Part shown: positions 22,769-32,600 of the stretch, piece by piece
Position numbering within the stretch: position 1 is the first letter of the stretch
Layout of the letters: every line of letters begins with the position of its first letter
Notes under the pieces: generated by a model
What the model was told of the DNA's origin: nothing
The model's input: only the letters and a program-made list of their open reading frames with translations
Database searches by the model: none
From: Carettochelys insculpta
Taxonomy: Eukaryota > Chordata > Testudines > Carettochelyidae
NCBI RefSeq assembly: GCF_033958435.1
Contig: NC_134138.1
Location: 273,087,798-273,151,797, forward strand
Reading direction: 5' to 3'
Length of the DNA: 64,000 nt
Position numbers and translations under genes: made by a program

Positions 22769-23021
22769 TCGGAGCAGTAGCCATGTTAGTCTGGATCTGT
22801 AACAGCAACGAAGGGTCCTGTGGCACCTTATAGACTAACAGAAAAGTTTCGAGCATGAGCTTTCGTGAGCACAGACTCACTTCATCAGATGCTGGTCTTG
22901 GAAATCTGCAGGGCCCTGCAGATTTCCAAGACCAGCATCTGATGAAGTGAGTCTGTGCTCACGAAAGCTCATGCTCGAAACTTTTCTGTTAGTCTATAAG
23001 GTGCCACAGGACCCTTCGTTG
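22769..23021 (+). mobile_element. palindromic (fold-back) tRNA-head SINE
   Basis: The insertion is bounded by the 12-bp duplication CTGCTACCTATA (22757-22768 and 23022-23033). It starts with a tRNA-like head ('cggagcagtagccatgttagtctgg') and continues into a 111-nt arm (22803-22913). An exactly complementary arm follows immediately (22914-23024), with no loop, centred on GGG|CCC. Base-by-base comparison found no mismatch in 111 pairs. The last three bases of the second arm overlap the right duplication. One insertion event with one TSD therefore carries head, body and inverted body. Confidence 0.93.
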
Positions 23022-23033
23022 CTGCTACCTATA

Positions 23034-26000
23034 GTCAAACCACTGCAGGTGGTGATTCTATTATACCTCACAGGATGGGCCTGGTTGCTATCAGCTTGGG
23101 ACTCCTCCCACAAGAAAACCGATGTTAAGGAAAGAAGTGATTTTTTCAGCACAAGTGATGCTCCAAGTTATAACAGGTCCTCCAGGGAAAACAGTTTAGC
23201 CAGCCAGGAGTCCCTCACACTTGTAGTGATAAAAATCATCTCTTCAAAGGCAAGCACGATGGGTAGGTTTCATCTGCAAAAACCCAGACTTGTGCATACA
23301 TTTGTAATGCAATTTTTAAAGAAAGACACAGACATGCCACAAGCCAAAGTGCTGATAACATGAGCAGCAGTAGGTACATGCATTGTTTGTACACCACATT
23401 TGCAACTCCACACAATCACGTTAACTGTGCACTCGACAGGCCAGTTACCCTCATTGGCTATTTTTGCTCTCAAAGGCCCTTGCTGACATCCGCAATCACT
23501 GGCAATTGCACAATTCTGACAAAATCTGGCCCCTGGTCTGCAGAAATAATTATGAGAGTGATAAATTAACTGACTGACAAATTCCAGCAGGAGTAATTCT
23601 CCCTATCTAAAATTACTCCTTCCATTTCAGGTGGATACTGTTTTCTTTTGCATTTGCAGGTCTTGACTGATCTGCAGTGCAGCTGAGTTCTCGGCTACAG
23701 TGACTGGCATTGGCAATTAAATGATGGCATTTGTAAGAGCAGCAGAGGCATTTGGGATTAAGCACTTTGCTAAAGAATTGCCACTCATTCGTGTATGTCA
23801 GTCATGATTCTAGGTCAAGCACTGCTCCTAAATGTATATTTAGCTCTCTGAAAAAGTGTCTTGATTTTTTCCAAGTGCTGGGCAATGAATGCATGGTGGG
23901 GGCGGGGGGCGGGGAGCGTTGGATGCTCTGCACCAACTGAAAGTCATCACAATTATTTGTGTACTTAAATAAGGATTTAGGAGACTAACTTTAGGCTTCT
24001 AATTTAGAATACCTTGGCCCACATCTTCATATGAGTGGCCTGTTTTATTGGGGTCCCCTGTGGAAGCAGGGATCTGCTCCCCTGGAGGCCAGTGACATAA
24101 CAAACTCTTTGTTTATATATTACATTATCCTCTCCCCTTTCCTTCATCCACCATGGTCTGTTCAAACAATATGGTCAGAGCAGGCTCTGTGTCTTCCTCT
24201 AGGTTTGTAAAACGCCTAACGTGATTGGCAATATAAGTCGTGACTGGTAGTGTAGGCACTATGAAGTGATGAATACAGACCACAGGAAGCGATTGCTGTG
24301 GCCACCTTCATCATTGGGCCTCATCATCACCTTATGGATATCCACAGAACCATGCCCATTTACACCAGCTGAGAATATTACCCATGAAATGGAGTGAGGT
24401 GGGTTACCACAGATAACAAAATTACAGTGCGCCATTTTACTGCAGCTATCCTTGTTTCCTGACAGTATAAGACTCAAGGGCTGATACTTAGGTTGAGTGA
24501 GCAGATGGCTCCTCTTGAGCTGAGTGCAATCATTGTGCAGTTTAAGAAACTATTCATCATGAGTAAGAGGCATCACAAGCCCAAACGGTGGAGAAGAGCT
24601 CAGCAAACCTCATTCACTCGGTCCTCAGCAATAACGCAGTCTTTGTGTACGCCATCTCCTTTGGATGATCACTATGAACAACATGAAGTAACTTCAATAA
24701 AACCCACATTTTCTGAGTCCTGGCCCTGTGCTGGAAGTACTGGACCATCTCTCCTGTTATGAACCATGGATGCAGTTCCATAGAATTTGAGCTAACCCAA
24801 AGCAATGGTTCCTCAGACCAGCTTCACAGCTCAGCTCTGGTGCCCCAATTCAGTGATAAAGTGGCTTTTACCCGCTGAGTTATGAATAAGATAAACCAAG
24901 ACTGATTGCACGTTCCCACCACAGAGACTCGTTTGGTTACCTTTGTCAAGCAATATTTGCTGCATGAGTAAGCAGCTGACTGTCAGCGTTGCCTTCTGTT
25001 TGCTGTGGGGAAGACAGAGCATGATCCAAAGACAGCTTCAGCCCATGAAAATAGCCCCATTGACCTCAAAGCAAAGTCAGATAACTTTGGATTGTCACAG
25101 GCTCCCAAATAAGTTAGGGCACCTACTTAAACTCAGTGGAGGTTGGAAGCAACTTTCTTAGGTACCTTTGAAAATCCCATCCTAAGGACTTGTTTGTGCA
25201 GTCCTAAATGAATAATTATTCGTGAGTGGAATCCCTCACAAGTTATTGGAAGTCAGTGGAATTATTTGCATAAATAAGGATCAGTCCATGGAGTTAACTG
25301 ACCTAGGTGTGGCCCCAACCCATCTCCCATCCATACACAAAACCTTCTTAGCTGAATTTAGTGGTACATTTGACCCCAGACTAACTAGCAAGGCTGCAGG
25401 GAGTTCAAGCCCAGATGGTGGTTTTTCTCATGCTGGTAACCTGCCCACTTTGCAATGAGGATGCCAGGTAAATCACTACAGCAATGACAGTCCTCCAATA
25501 CCTTCCCACAATTCCCCTGGTATGCCCAGAAAAACAAAGTTATCCAACACATTACTGTGCAAGAATCACAGAGCAGTTAAGCTTACTGCAGCTCAAAGAT
25601 CCATAGAGTGTAGCCAGCTTTCTAATGGCATGAAACCAAACACCTTTCCTGCCCCATGTCCAGATCCTTTCCCAAGGACCTGCTCTTGTTTCACCCTTTC
25701 CTTGAGGCCCTGCCTCCCCTCACTTTCACCAAGAGATTGGGGTATAGGAGGATTCCAGCTGGAGTGTGGGTTCTGCAGGGGACCACAGATGAAGAGTTTG
25801 GGATGCAGAGAGGCTCAGGGTTGTAGCTGAGGGTTTTGGGATGCAGGAAAGGGTTTGGGGAATAGGAGGGCTTGTAAGGTTCAGGAAGTGCTTACCTAAA
25901 GCAGCTCCTGGGAAACAACTGGCAAGTGCCCGTGGTTCCTAGGCATACAGGGGTCTAGGAGGCTTCTCACACTACCTGCACGCACAAGCACAGCCCTGGC

Positions 26001-26059
26001 TCCTGGGAGCTGCAGAATCAGTGCTCTGGGAGCGGCGAACACACGGAGCCACCCTCGAC
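23034..26059. other. intergenic, no recognisable gene
   Basis: 3 kb with many short open frames but no recognisable exon. A small run of G/C occurs at 23899-23917. Ancient repeat-like text ('tacctttgaaaatcccatcc') is seen near 25150-25290. Confidence 0.5.
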
Positions 26060-26690
26060 CTCCATACACTTTCTCCTCCTTGCAGCAATCTTTTAGGTAC
26101 TTGAAAGCTGTTATTATGTCACTTCTCTTTTCCAAACAACCCAGTTCTTCTAATCTTCCCTCACGGACCACGTTTTCTAGACCTTCAATCATTCTTGTTG
26201 TGCTTCTCTGGTCCTTCTCCAATTTGTCCACATCCTTCCTGAAAGCTGGCACTCAGAACTCGACACAATACTCCAGCTGATGCCTAATCATCATGGATTA
26301 CAGTGGAAGAATTATGTCTTATGTTTTACTTACAACACTATTGCTAATACATCCAGAATGAGGTTTGATTTTTTTTTGCACCAGTGTCATACTCTTGACT
26401 CTTATTTAGCTTGTGGTCCATTATGACCCCCTGGATACTTTTCCTCAGTACTTCTGACTGGGTGACCATTTCCCATTTGGGATGTTTGAAAGACAACAAC
26501 CGGGATACTCCTGGGATCAGCTAGAAGTTTTGTCCTGAGAGAGAGTGAAGTGGAGGAGATTTGTAGAGGACCTATGCTTCACTCAGAGTACAAGGGGTTT
26601 AAGTATGCCTGCAATGGATTGTTTCTTCCTATGTAGAGTACTTTGTATTTGTCTGTATTGACTTTAATCTTAAAACACCCTGGACTTAGA
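26060..26690 (-). mobile_element. CR1 LINE, ORF2 C-terminus and 3' region
   Basis: On the minus strand it encodes the CR1 ORF2 C-terminal block (FRKDVDKLEKDQRSTTRMI, then GLENVVREGRLEELG), followed toward 26060 by the FKYLKDCCKEE block. Upstream (26280-26690) is CR1 sequence with a foreign roughly 125-bp interruption near 26478-26603. Decayed. Confidence 0.75.
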
Positions 26691-26725
26691 CATAATCCTG
26701 CACCATTGGCACTGATAACCTTTAT

Positions 26726-27292
26726 TGTGGCCCTACCAAATTAACAGCTGTGAAAAATGTGTCAATTACAGTGAAATCTGGTCTTTTGGGTACTTCATCT
26801 CTAGCCTTCAAAGCTGGACAGCCAGACATTAGCAGCTGCTTCTAGGAACTCTGCGCTGACGACACCAATGCCACCAGCAATAGCACAGAAGAAAGGGTTA
26901 CAATTCTATAGCCATCTTACCATGTCACCCTCACTTCCTCACTGCTGCTGGTCAGGACACTTCCTTCAGAGCTGGGTGCCCAGCCAGCAGCTGCTGCTGC
27001 TTTCTGGCTGCCCAGCTTTGAGGACAGCACTGAAAATAAGGGCAGCAATACTGCAACCCCCTTACAATATCTTTTTAATTGCGACCCTGCCTTTGGTCAG
27101 GACTCCGGTTTGAGAAACACTGAGACTCACCCACTGTGTTTATATTTTTGCCATTTATAATCCATAGTCATGGTTCACTACCATGGCAATGAAATTCGAG
27201 ATTTAAATATCTGAAACTGTGAAATACAAGATTTTTAAAATACATTGACCGTGAAATTAATGAAAATGGACCATAGACTTAGTAGGGTCCTA
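26726..27292. mobile_element. hAT-type MITE with TAGGG ends
   Basis: A 567-bp element with left end TGTGGCCCTACCAAATT and right end inverse TAGGACCCTACTAAGTC. It is flanked by ACCTTTAT (26718-26725) and ACCCTTAT (27293-27300), an 8-bp duplication with one mismatch. The interior has repeated 'gtgaaat' motifs toward both ends. A sequence ending 'ccggtttgagaaacactg' near 27114 looks like the end of a second hAT element nested within. Confidence 0.75.
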
Positions 27293-27364
27293 ACCCTTAT
27301 CTACTAACAGATAAGAAAAAGGGCAGTCAGTATAAGAAGACAAGGTCACATTATACCTAACAAC

Positions 27365-27610
27365 ACTGAGGCTAGCTCCACATTAGAGAGCAAAGTCAAT
27401 CTCAGCTACACAATTCTAGCTATGCAGTTAGTGTAGATAGAACTGACATATCAGAATCGACTTTCAGCCCGAGTGTAGACTGGGGTTCTTCAGGCTCATG
27501 CCAATGTACCTTACTCCATGCAATAGCATGGAGTACCAGGGTCGACAGCCACGCCGAGAGATTGATTATGTGGTGTCTTAATGCACGCAGGAAAAATCAA
27601 TCTGCAGAAG
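27365..27610. mobile_element. MITE interrupted by the LTR retrotransposon
   Basis: Sequence rich in 'gtgtaga', 'tcgactt' and 'ggagtaccagggtcgac' motifs resembling other MITEs here. It is cut at 27610 by the LTR element and may continue after 33526. The borders are uncertain. Confidence 0.4.
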
Positions 27611-28029
27611 TGTGATGGGGTTCAGGGGTCCCCCTGCACTGCACCCCGTCCGCTGGCAGGAGAGACTCTCACTCAGCAGGCACAACAGCAGGTTTATTAG
27701 GCAACAGATGTCCAGTTTCTCACAGAAGCAACAGCATAGCCGCCAGAGACAGTCCTTCCAACCTGTCCTGGGGGGAAGACCCCGAGGGGTGTCCCTCTGG
27801 GGTGTAGCTTTCCCCCTCCTCAGGCTGGCTGCCTTCCAGCTCTCCCTTTTCCTCGCCTCTAACTGCCGCCCCCGATTCAAAACCCAGCTCAGCTCCTCCC
27901 TGCTCTTTGTTTAGGCAGAGGTGTTATCTGCCAGTTGTAGCCCTAGGGTCATCCTTAGCCACTGGGAGCTGCTGCTTGCCTCGGACATCCAGCCTGACTC
28001 ACACATGCACCCCCCCCCACTCCATCACA
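27611..28029 (-). repeat. 3' LTR (419 bp)
   Basis: Matches the LTR at 33104-33521 throughout by direct comparison except for one extra C in the C-run (nine C here, eight there). An AATAAA on the minus strand lies at 27693-27698. The ends are inverted TGTGATG/CATCACA. Confidence 0.97.
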
Positions 28030-28044
28030 TCTCTCCCCTCTTCC
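28030..28044 (-). promoter_or_regulatory. polypurine tract
   Basis: On the minus strand GGAAGAGGGGAGAGA, all purine, directly abutting the 3' LTR. This is the expected primer for plus-strand DNA synthesis. Confidence 0.9.
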
Positions 28045-28066
28045 AGACCGCACTGAGCGGGGTCAC

Positions 28067-29623
28067 TTAGCCAGTGACCTGGGGAAGTTCGGGGCCCTCC
28101 CTGCATGACAGGGCATCGGCTATGGTGTTGTTGTTCCCCTTGACGTGGACCACCTCCATGTCGTAGTCCTGCAGGAGCAGACTCCACCGCAGGAGCTTGG
28201 CGTTGGCCCCTTTCATGTGATGCAGCCAGGTCAGGGGTGAGTGATCGGTGTACATGGTGAAACGCCGTCCAAACAGGTACAGCTGCAGCTTCCCCAGCGC
28301 CCACACCATGGCCAGACATTCCTTCTCTATGGCTGCGTAGTTCTGCTCCCGGGGCAGCAGCTTCTTACTCAGGTACACGATGGGGTGTTTCTCCCCTTTG
28401 TCAGTCACCTGCATTAGCACCGCCCCCAGCCCCACGTCCGAGGCATCGGTGAACACCAGGAAGGGCTTGTTGAAGTCTGGATTTGCCAGCACTGGGGCCC
28501 TGACCAGAGCCTCCTTCAGCGCGCAGAGGGCCTCTTGGCACTGCTCGGTCCAGACCACCTTGTCAGGCTTTCCCTTTTTACACAGCTCCGTGAGGGGGGC
28601 TGCGATGGAGCTAAAGTGGGGCACAAACCTCCGGTAGTACCCCGCCATCCCAATGAAGGCCTGGACCTGCTTCTTAGTCTGGGGTGTTGGCCAATCTCTG
28701 ACAGCCTCCACTTTAGCTGGCTCTGGCTTTAAGCAGCCGCTGCCCACCTTGTGGCCCAGGTAGGTCACCTCAGCCATTCCCACCTTGCACTTCCCTGCCT
28801 TGATAGTCAGACCGGCCTTCTGGAGTCGGTCCAGCACCTGCTTGAGTTGGGACACATGGTCCTTCCACGTCTGGCTGAAGATGCAAATGTCGTCCATGTA
28901 AGCCAGGGCAAAGCTCTCCATCCCTTTCAGTAGCTGGTCCACCAGACGCTGGAAGGTAGCGGGTGCCCCCTTGAGGCCGAAGGGAAGGACCAAGAACTCG
29001 TAGAGCCCCACAGGAGTGATGAAAGCCGACTTCAGCCGGGCATCTTGGTCTAATGGCACTTGCCAGTACCCCTTGGTGAGGTCTATGGTGGTGAGGTAAC
29101 GGGCTCCCCCCAGCTTGTCTAAAAGGTCATCAGGCCTGGGCATGGGGTAGGCGTCCGAGACAGTGATGGCGTTAAGCTTGCGATAGTCCACACAAAACTG
29201 AACAGACCCATCTTTTTTAGGGACTAACACCACGGGAGAGGCCCAGGGGCTGGACGAGGGTTGGATCACCCCCAGAGCCAGCATGTCTTCAACCTCCCGC
29301 TCTATGTCCTGAGCCGTCCTCCCTGTGGCTCTGAATGGCACACACTTGATAGGGGCGTGGGTGCCTGTCTCTATTCGGTGGACAGCCAGGTCAGTGTGTC
29401 CGGGTCTGTCCGAGAACAGCTGTTGATGCAAATGCAGCACCTCCTTGATCTCCGTCTGCTGGGCAGGGGTTAGCTGGTCTGAGAGGGGAATAGACTCCAG
29501 CAAGGAGCCGGCTCCAGTCCTTGTGAGTAAATCCACCAAGGGATCATCCCCCTGCCCCTCCCAGTGTCTGCACACGGCCAGCACCAAGTTCTGCCTGTCC
29601 CAGTAAGGTTTCATCATGTTCAC
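28067..29623 (-). CDS. Gmr1-type Pol: reverse transcriptase and RNase H
   Basis: A 518-residue open frame. RT spans about residues 95-295, with the first catalytic Asp at 181 in TIDLTKGYWQ and the active-site YMDD at 242-245. A connection domain follows. RNase H spans about 385-510, with acidic residues D393 (FTDAS), E433, D460 (YTDH) and D503 (IADALS). The frame is the same as that of the upstream ORF and is separated from it by one TAA (29627-29629), so the GTG at its start is merely the first codon in the open stretch and not a believable initiator. Only the stop prevents a single Gag-Pol polyprotein. No integrase follows, which shows the unusual gene order. No envelope follows. Confidence 0.95.
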   Translation of the reverse strand: MNMMKPYWDRQNLVLAVCRHWEGQGDDPLVDLLTRTGAGSLLESIPLSDQLTPAQQTEIKEVLHLHQQLFSDRPGHTDLAVHRIETGTHAPIKCVPFRATGRTAQDIEREVEDMLALGVIQPSSSPWASPVVLVPKKDGSVQFCVDYRKLNAITVSDAYPMPRPDDLLDKLGGARYLTTIDLTKGYWQVPLDQDARLKSAFITPVGLYEFLVLPFGLKGAPATFQRLVDQLLKGMESFALAYMDDICIFSQTWKDHVSQLKQVLDRLQKAGLTIKAGKCKVGMAEVTYLGHKVGSGCLKPEPAKVEAVRDWPTPQTKKQVQAFIGMAGYYRRFVPHFSSIAAPLTELCKKGKPDKVVWTEQCQEALCALKEALVRAPVLANPDFNKPFLVFTDASDVGLGAVLMQVTDKGEKHPIVYLSKKLLPREQNYAAIEKECLAMVWALGKLQLYLFGRRFTMYTDHSPLTWLHHMKGANAKLLRWSLLLQDYDMEVVHVKGNNNTIADALSCREGPELPQVTG

Positions 29624-29626
29624 ATG

Positions 29627-29629
29627 TTA
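29627..29629 (-). other. in-frame TAA between integrase and RT
   Basis: The first ORF ends at this TAA and the second continues in the same frame one codon later. It falls in the short linker that follows the integrase C-terminus and precedes RT. A point mutation is the simplest reading; a readthrough stop is the alternative. Confidence 0.85.
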
Positions 29630-32600
29630 GACCCGGTGGCTGTGGGCCCGGTTCGACAGTTCCACCACATAATTCACGTCATTTAGCTGTTTGACGACCT
29701 TGAAGGGCCCATCCCAGGCCGCTTGCAGCTTGTTCCGCCGCACAGGTATAAGGACCATCACTTGATCCCCGGTGGCATAGGCTCGGGCCCTGGCGTTACG
29801 GTCATACCAGACCTTTTGCTTCCTTTGGGCCATGGAGAGGTTCTCCCTGGCCAGGCCCATGAGCTCGGTGAGTTTTTCCCGGAAGGTCAGTACATACTGT
29901 ACCACTGACTCCCCTTCAGGAGAGGCCGTCCCCTCCCACTCTTCTCTGAGCAAGTCCAAGGGTCCCCGTACCCTCCTTCCATACAGCAGCTCAAACGGGG
30001 AGAACCCCGTGGATTCCTGGGGCACCTCCCTGTATGCAAACAGCAGGTGGGGTAAGTACTTGTCCCAGTCATGGGGGTATTGATTCATGAAGGTTCTCAG
30101 CATCTGCTTCAGAGTCCCATTGAACCTCTCCACCAGCCCATTGGTCTGCGGGTGGTAGGCTGTGGCCCAGGTGTGCCGGACCCCACACTTGTCCCACAAG
30201 CTTTGCAGTAGGGCCGACATGAAGTTGGACCCCTGATCTGTGAGGACCTCCTTGGGGAACCCCACTCTGCTGAAAATGGACAGCAGTGCATCAGCCACGG
30301 TGTCAGCGTCGATAGAGGTCAAGGCCACTGCTTCTGGGTATCGCGTGGCAAAATCTACCACTACCAAAATATATTTCTTCCCCGAACGCGTTGCCTTGCT
30401 GAAGGGGCCCACTATGTCTATAGCCACTTTCTGGAAAGGCTCCTCTATGATGGGCAGTGGCCTCAAGGCAGCTTTCCCCTTGTCCCGGCTCTTCCCCACC
30501 CTCTGGCAGGGATCGCAGGACAGGCAATACAGACGGACAGCTGCAAAGATCCCTGGCCAGAAAAAGTTCTGTAACAACCTTCTCCTGGTGCGGTGGATCC
30601 CCTGGTGTCCTGCGAGCGGGACATCATGGGCTAGGTACAGCAGCCTGCGCCGGTACTTTTGGGGAACCACCAGTTGCCTCTGGACCTTCCATGGCTCCGC
30701 TTTGCGTCTGGGAGCCCATTCCCGGTACAGGAATCCCTTTTCCCACAGGAATCTCTCCCTGCAGCCCTCCCCCAGCTGTGGAGCTGGGCTGAGACTGGCC
30801 AGTTCCCTCAGCTTCTGCAAGGAGGGGTCTCTCTGCTGCTCTGCCTGGAATTCTTCCGCTCGGGCAGGAGCGGATGCTACTTCCCCATCCCTGCCTGGCT
30901 CCAGCATCCCTGGCCTGTGAGATCTGGTTTTTGGGGGCCCCCTTTCTCTCAGGGTTGGCCCCTGTGGCTTTGGCTGGGCCTGTACCCCTGAATCTGGGGA
31001 GCGCACCCCTCGTTTTCTTTGGCTACGGGTCAGGACCAGGGCACGAGGGCGTTCACCTTGCCAGTTCTCCAGGTCAGCGCCCATCAGTACATCTGCCGGC
31101 AAATGGCTGTGCACGCCCACTTCCTTGGGGCCTTCCTTCTTCCCCCATTTCAGGTGCACCCTCGCCATGGGCACCTTGAAAGGGGTCCCATCAATTCCTG
31201 TTATCGTCAGGTGGGAATCGGGTATCATGCAACCCGGTGCCACCACCCCGGGTCGGGCCAGCGTCACGTCAGCGCCTGTGTCCCAGAACCCCGTGACCTT
31301 TTTCCCGTCTACCTCGAGGTGTTTGAGACACTTGCTCCACAGAGGCATTGCCGCCCCCACTCTGTAAACTGGCCTCTGAGCATTTGGTCCCCCTGAGGAG
31401 CTGGTCTGTGGGTCGGATTCGGCCCAAGCCGAGTGCCCATTGTCAGCACCACCCGCCTTGGCCGCCAGCCCCTCTGACTTCTGGGACCCCACCCAGTTGA
31501 CTCCATGACCCCCCGGCCTGCTCAACCTGTCTGGGAGCCTGGGGCACTGGGCTGCTCTATGCCCCTTTCGCCCACAGCGGTAACAGCCTGGGTCTTGTTG
31601 TGTCCCTCGGGCCGGCTGCTCTGTCCGGGTTCTGTTTGGCTCTCTGGGGGGTGGGTGGCTGGCCCCTCTTTCCTGGGCTTGCCCAAGAGGTGGTCCCCTC
31701 TGTCGTACAGTTAGGGACCGGTCTCTCTGAGATTCTCGGTTTCTCCAGGACTCCCTCTCCCTCCGGGACTCCCTCTCTCTCCGAGACTCCCTCTCTTTGT
31801 GGGGCTCACTTTCAAACCTGGCCCGACTGTTTGTGAAGTCATCTGCCAGTTTCCCTGCATCATGTGAGTCCCCCGGCTTCCGGTCCACGAGCCACACCCT
31901 CAGGTCAGGTGCGCACATCTCGTAGAATCGCTCCACGACCGCCAGCTCGATCAGGTCCTCTACGGACTGGACTCCCATTCCGAATGCCCACCTCTGGTAG
32001 TATTGCTTCAGGCGGGCAGTTGTATCTACGTGGGTTTCCTCTGGCCTCTTCTGCGCCTCCTGGAACTTCTTCTTGTACATCTCTGGAGTCAGCCCGAACT
32101 TATGCAGCAGGGCCTGCTTGAACCGTTCATAGTCCCCAGGCTGCAGCCCCACGAGCTGGCTGAGCACCGCTGCGCCCTTCCGGCCCAGCAAGGGGGTGAG
32201 GTGCCGGAGCCACTCATCTGGGGGAACCTCATGCAACTCACAGGCTCGCTCGAAGGCGGTAAGGAACTCGTCCATGTCCCCTGGGTCCTGACACTGGGCC
32301 AGCACACGCGTCTCCAAGTGACTGGCCACCCCGAGCCGTCTGGCCCTCTCCCCGCTTACCGCAGCTGGGGCCTCTTGGCGTCTCGCCTCTGCCATGGTTC
32401 GCTCATGCTCCCGCTCTCGCTCTCTCTCCTCACGCTCTCGCTCTCTCTCCTTCCGTTCTCGTTCTTTCTCCTCCCACTGTGTCTCTTGTAGCTGGCGCTC
32501 GTGCTCACGCTCTCTTTCTCGTTCCTGGCGCTCGTGCTCACGCTCTCTTTCTCGTTCCTGGCGCTCACGCTCTCTTTCTCGTTCCTGTCGCTCACGCTCT

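Noticed and set aside
22947..23363. 138-codon plus-strand frame starting in the palindromic SINE
   Set aside because: It begins inside the second SINE arm and runs into featureless DNA; not a gene.
28030..28066. Envelope gene making the element an endogenous retrovirus
   Set aside because: Only about 22 nt lie between the RNase H ORF stop and the polypurine tract.
29600..29640. Programmed -1 frameshift between the two pol ORFs
   Set aside because: Both ORFs are in the same frame; only a stop codon separates them, so no frameshift is needed.
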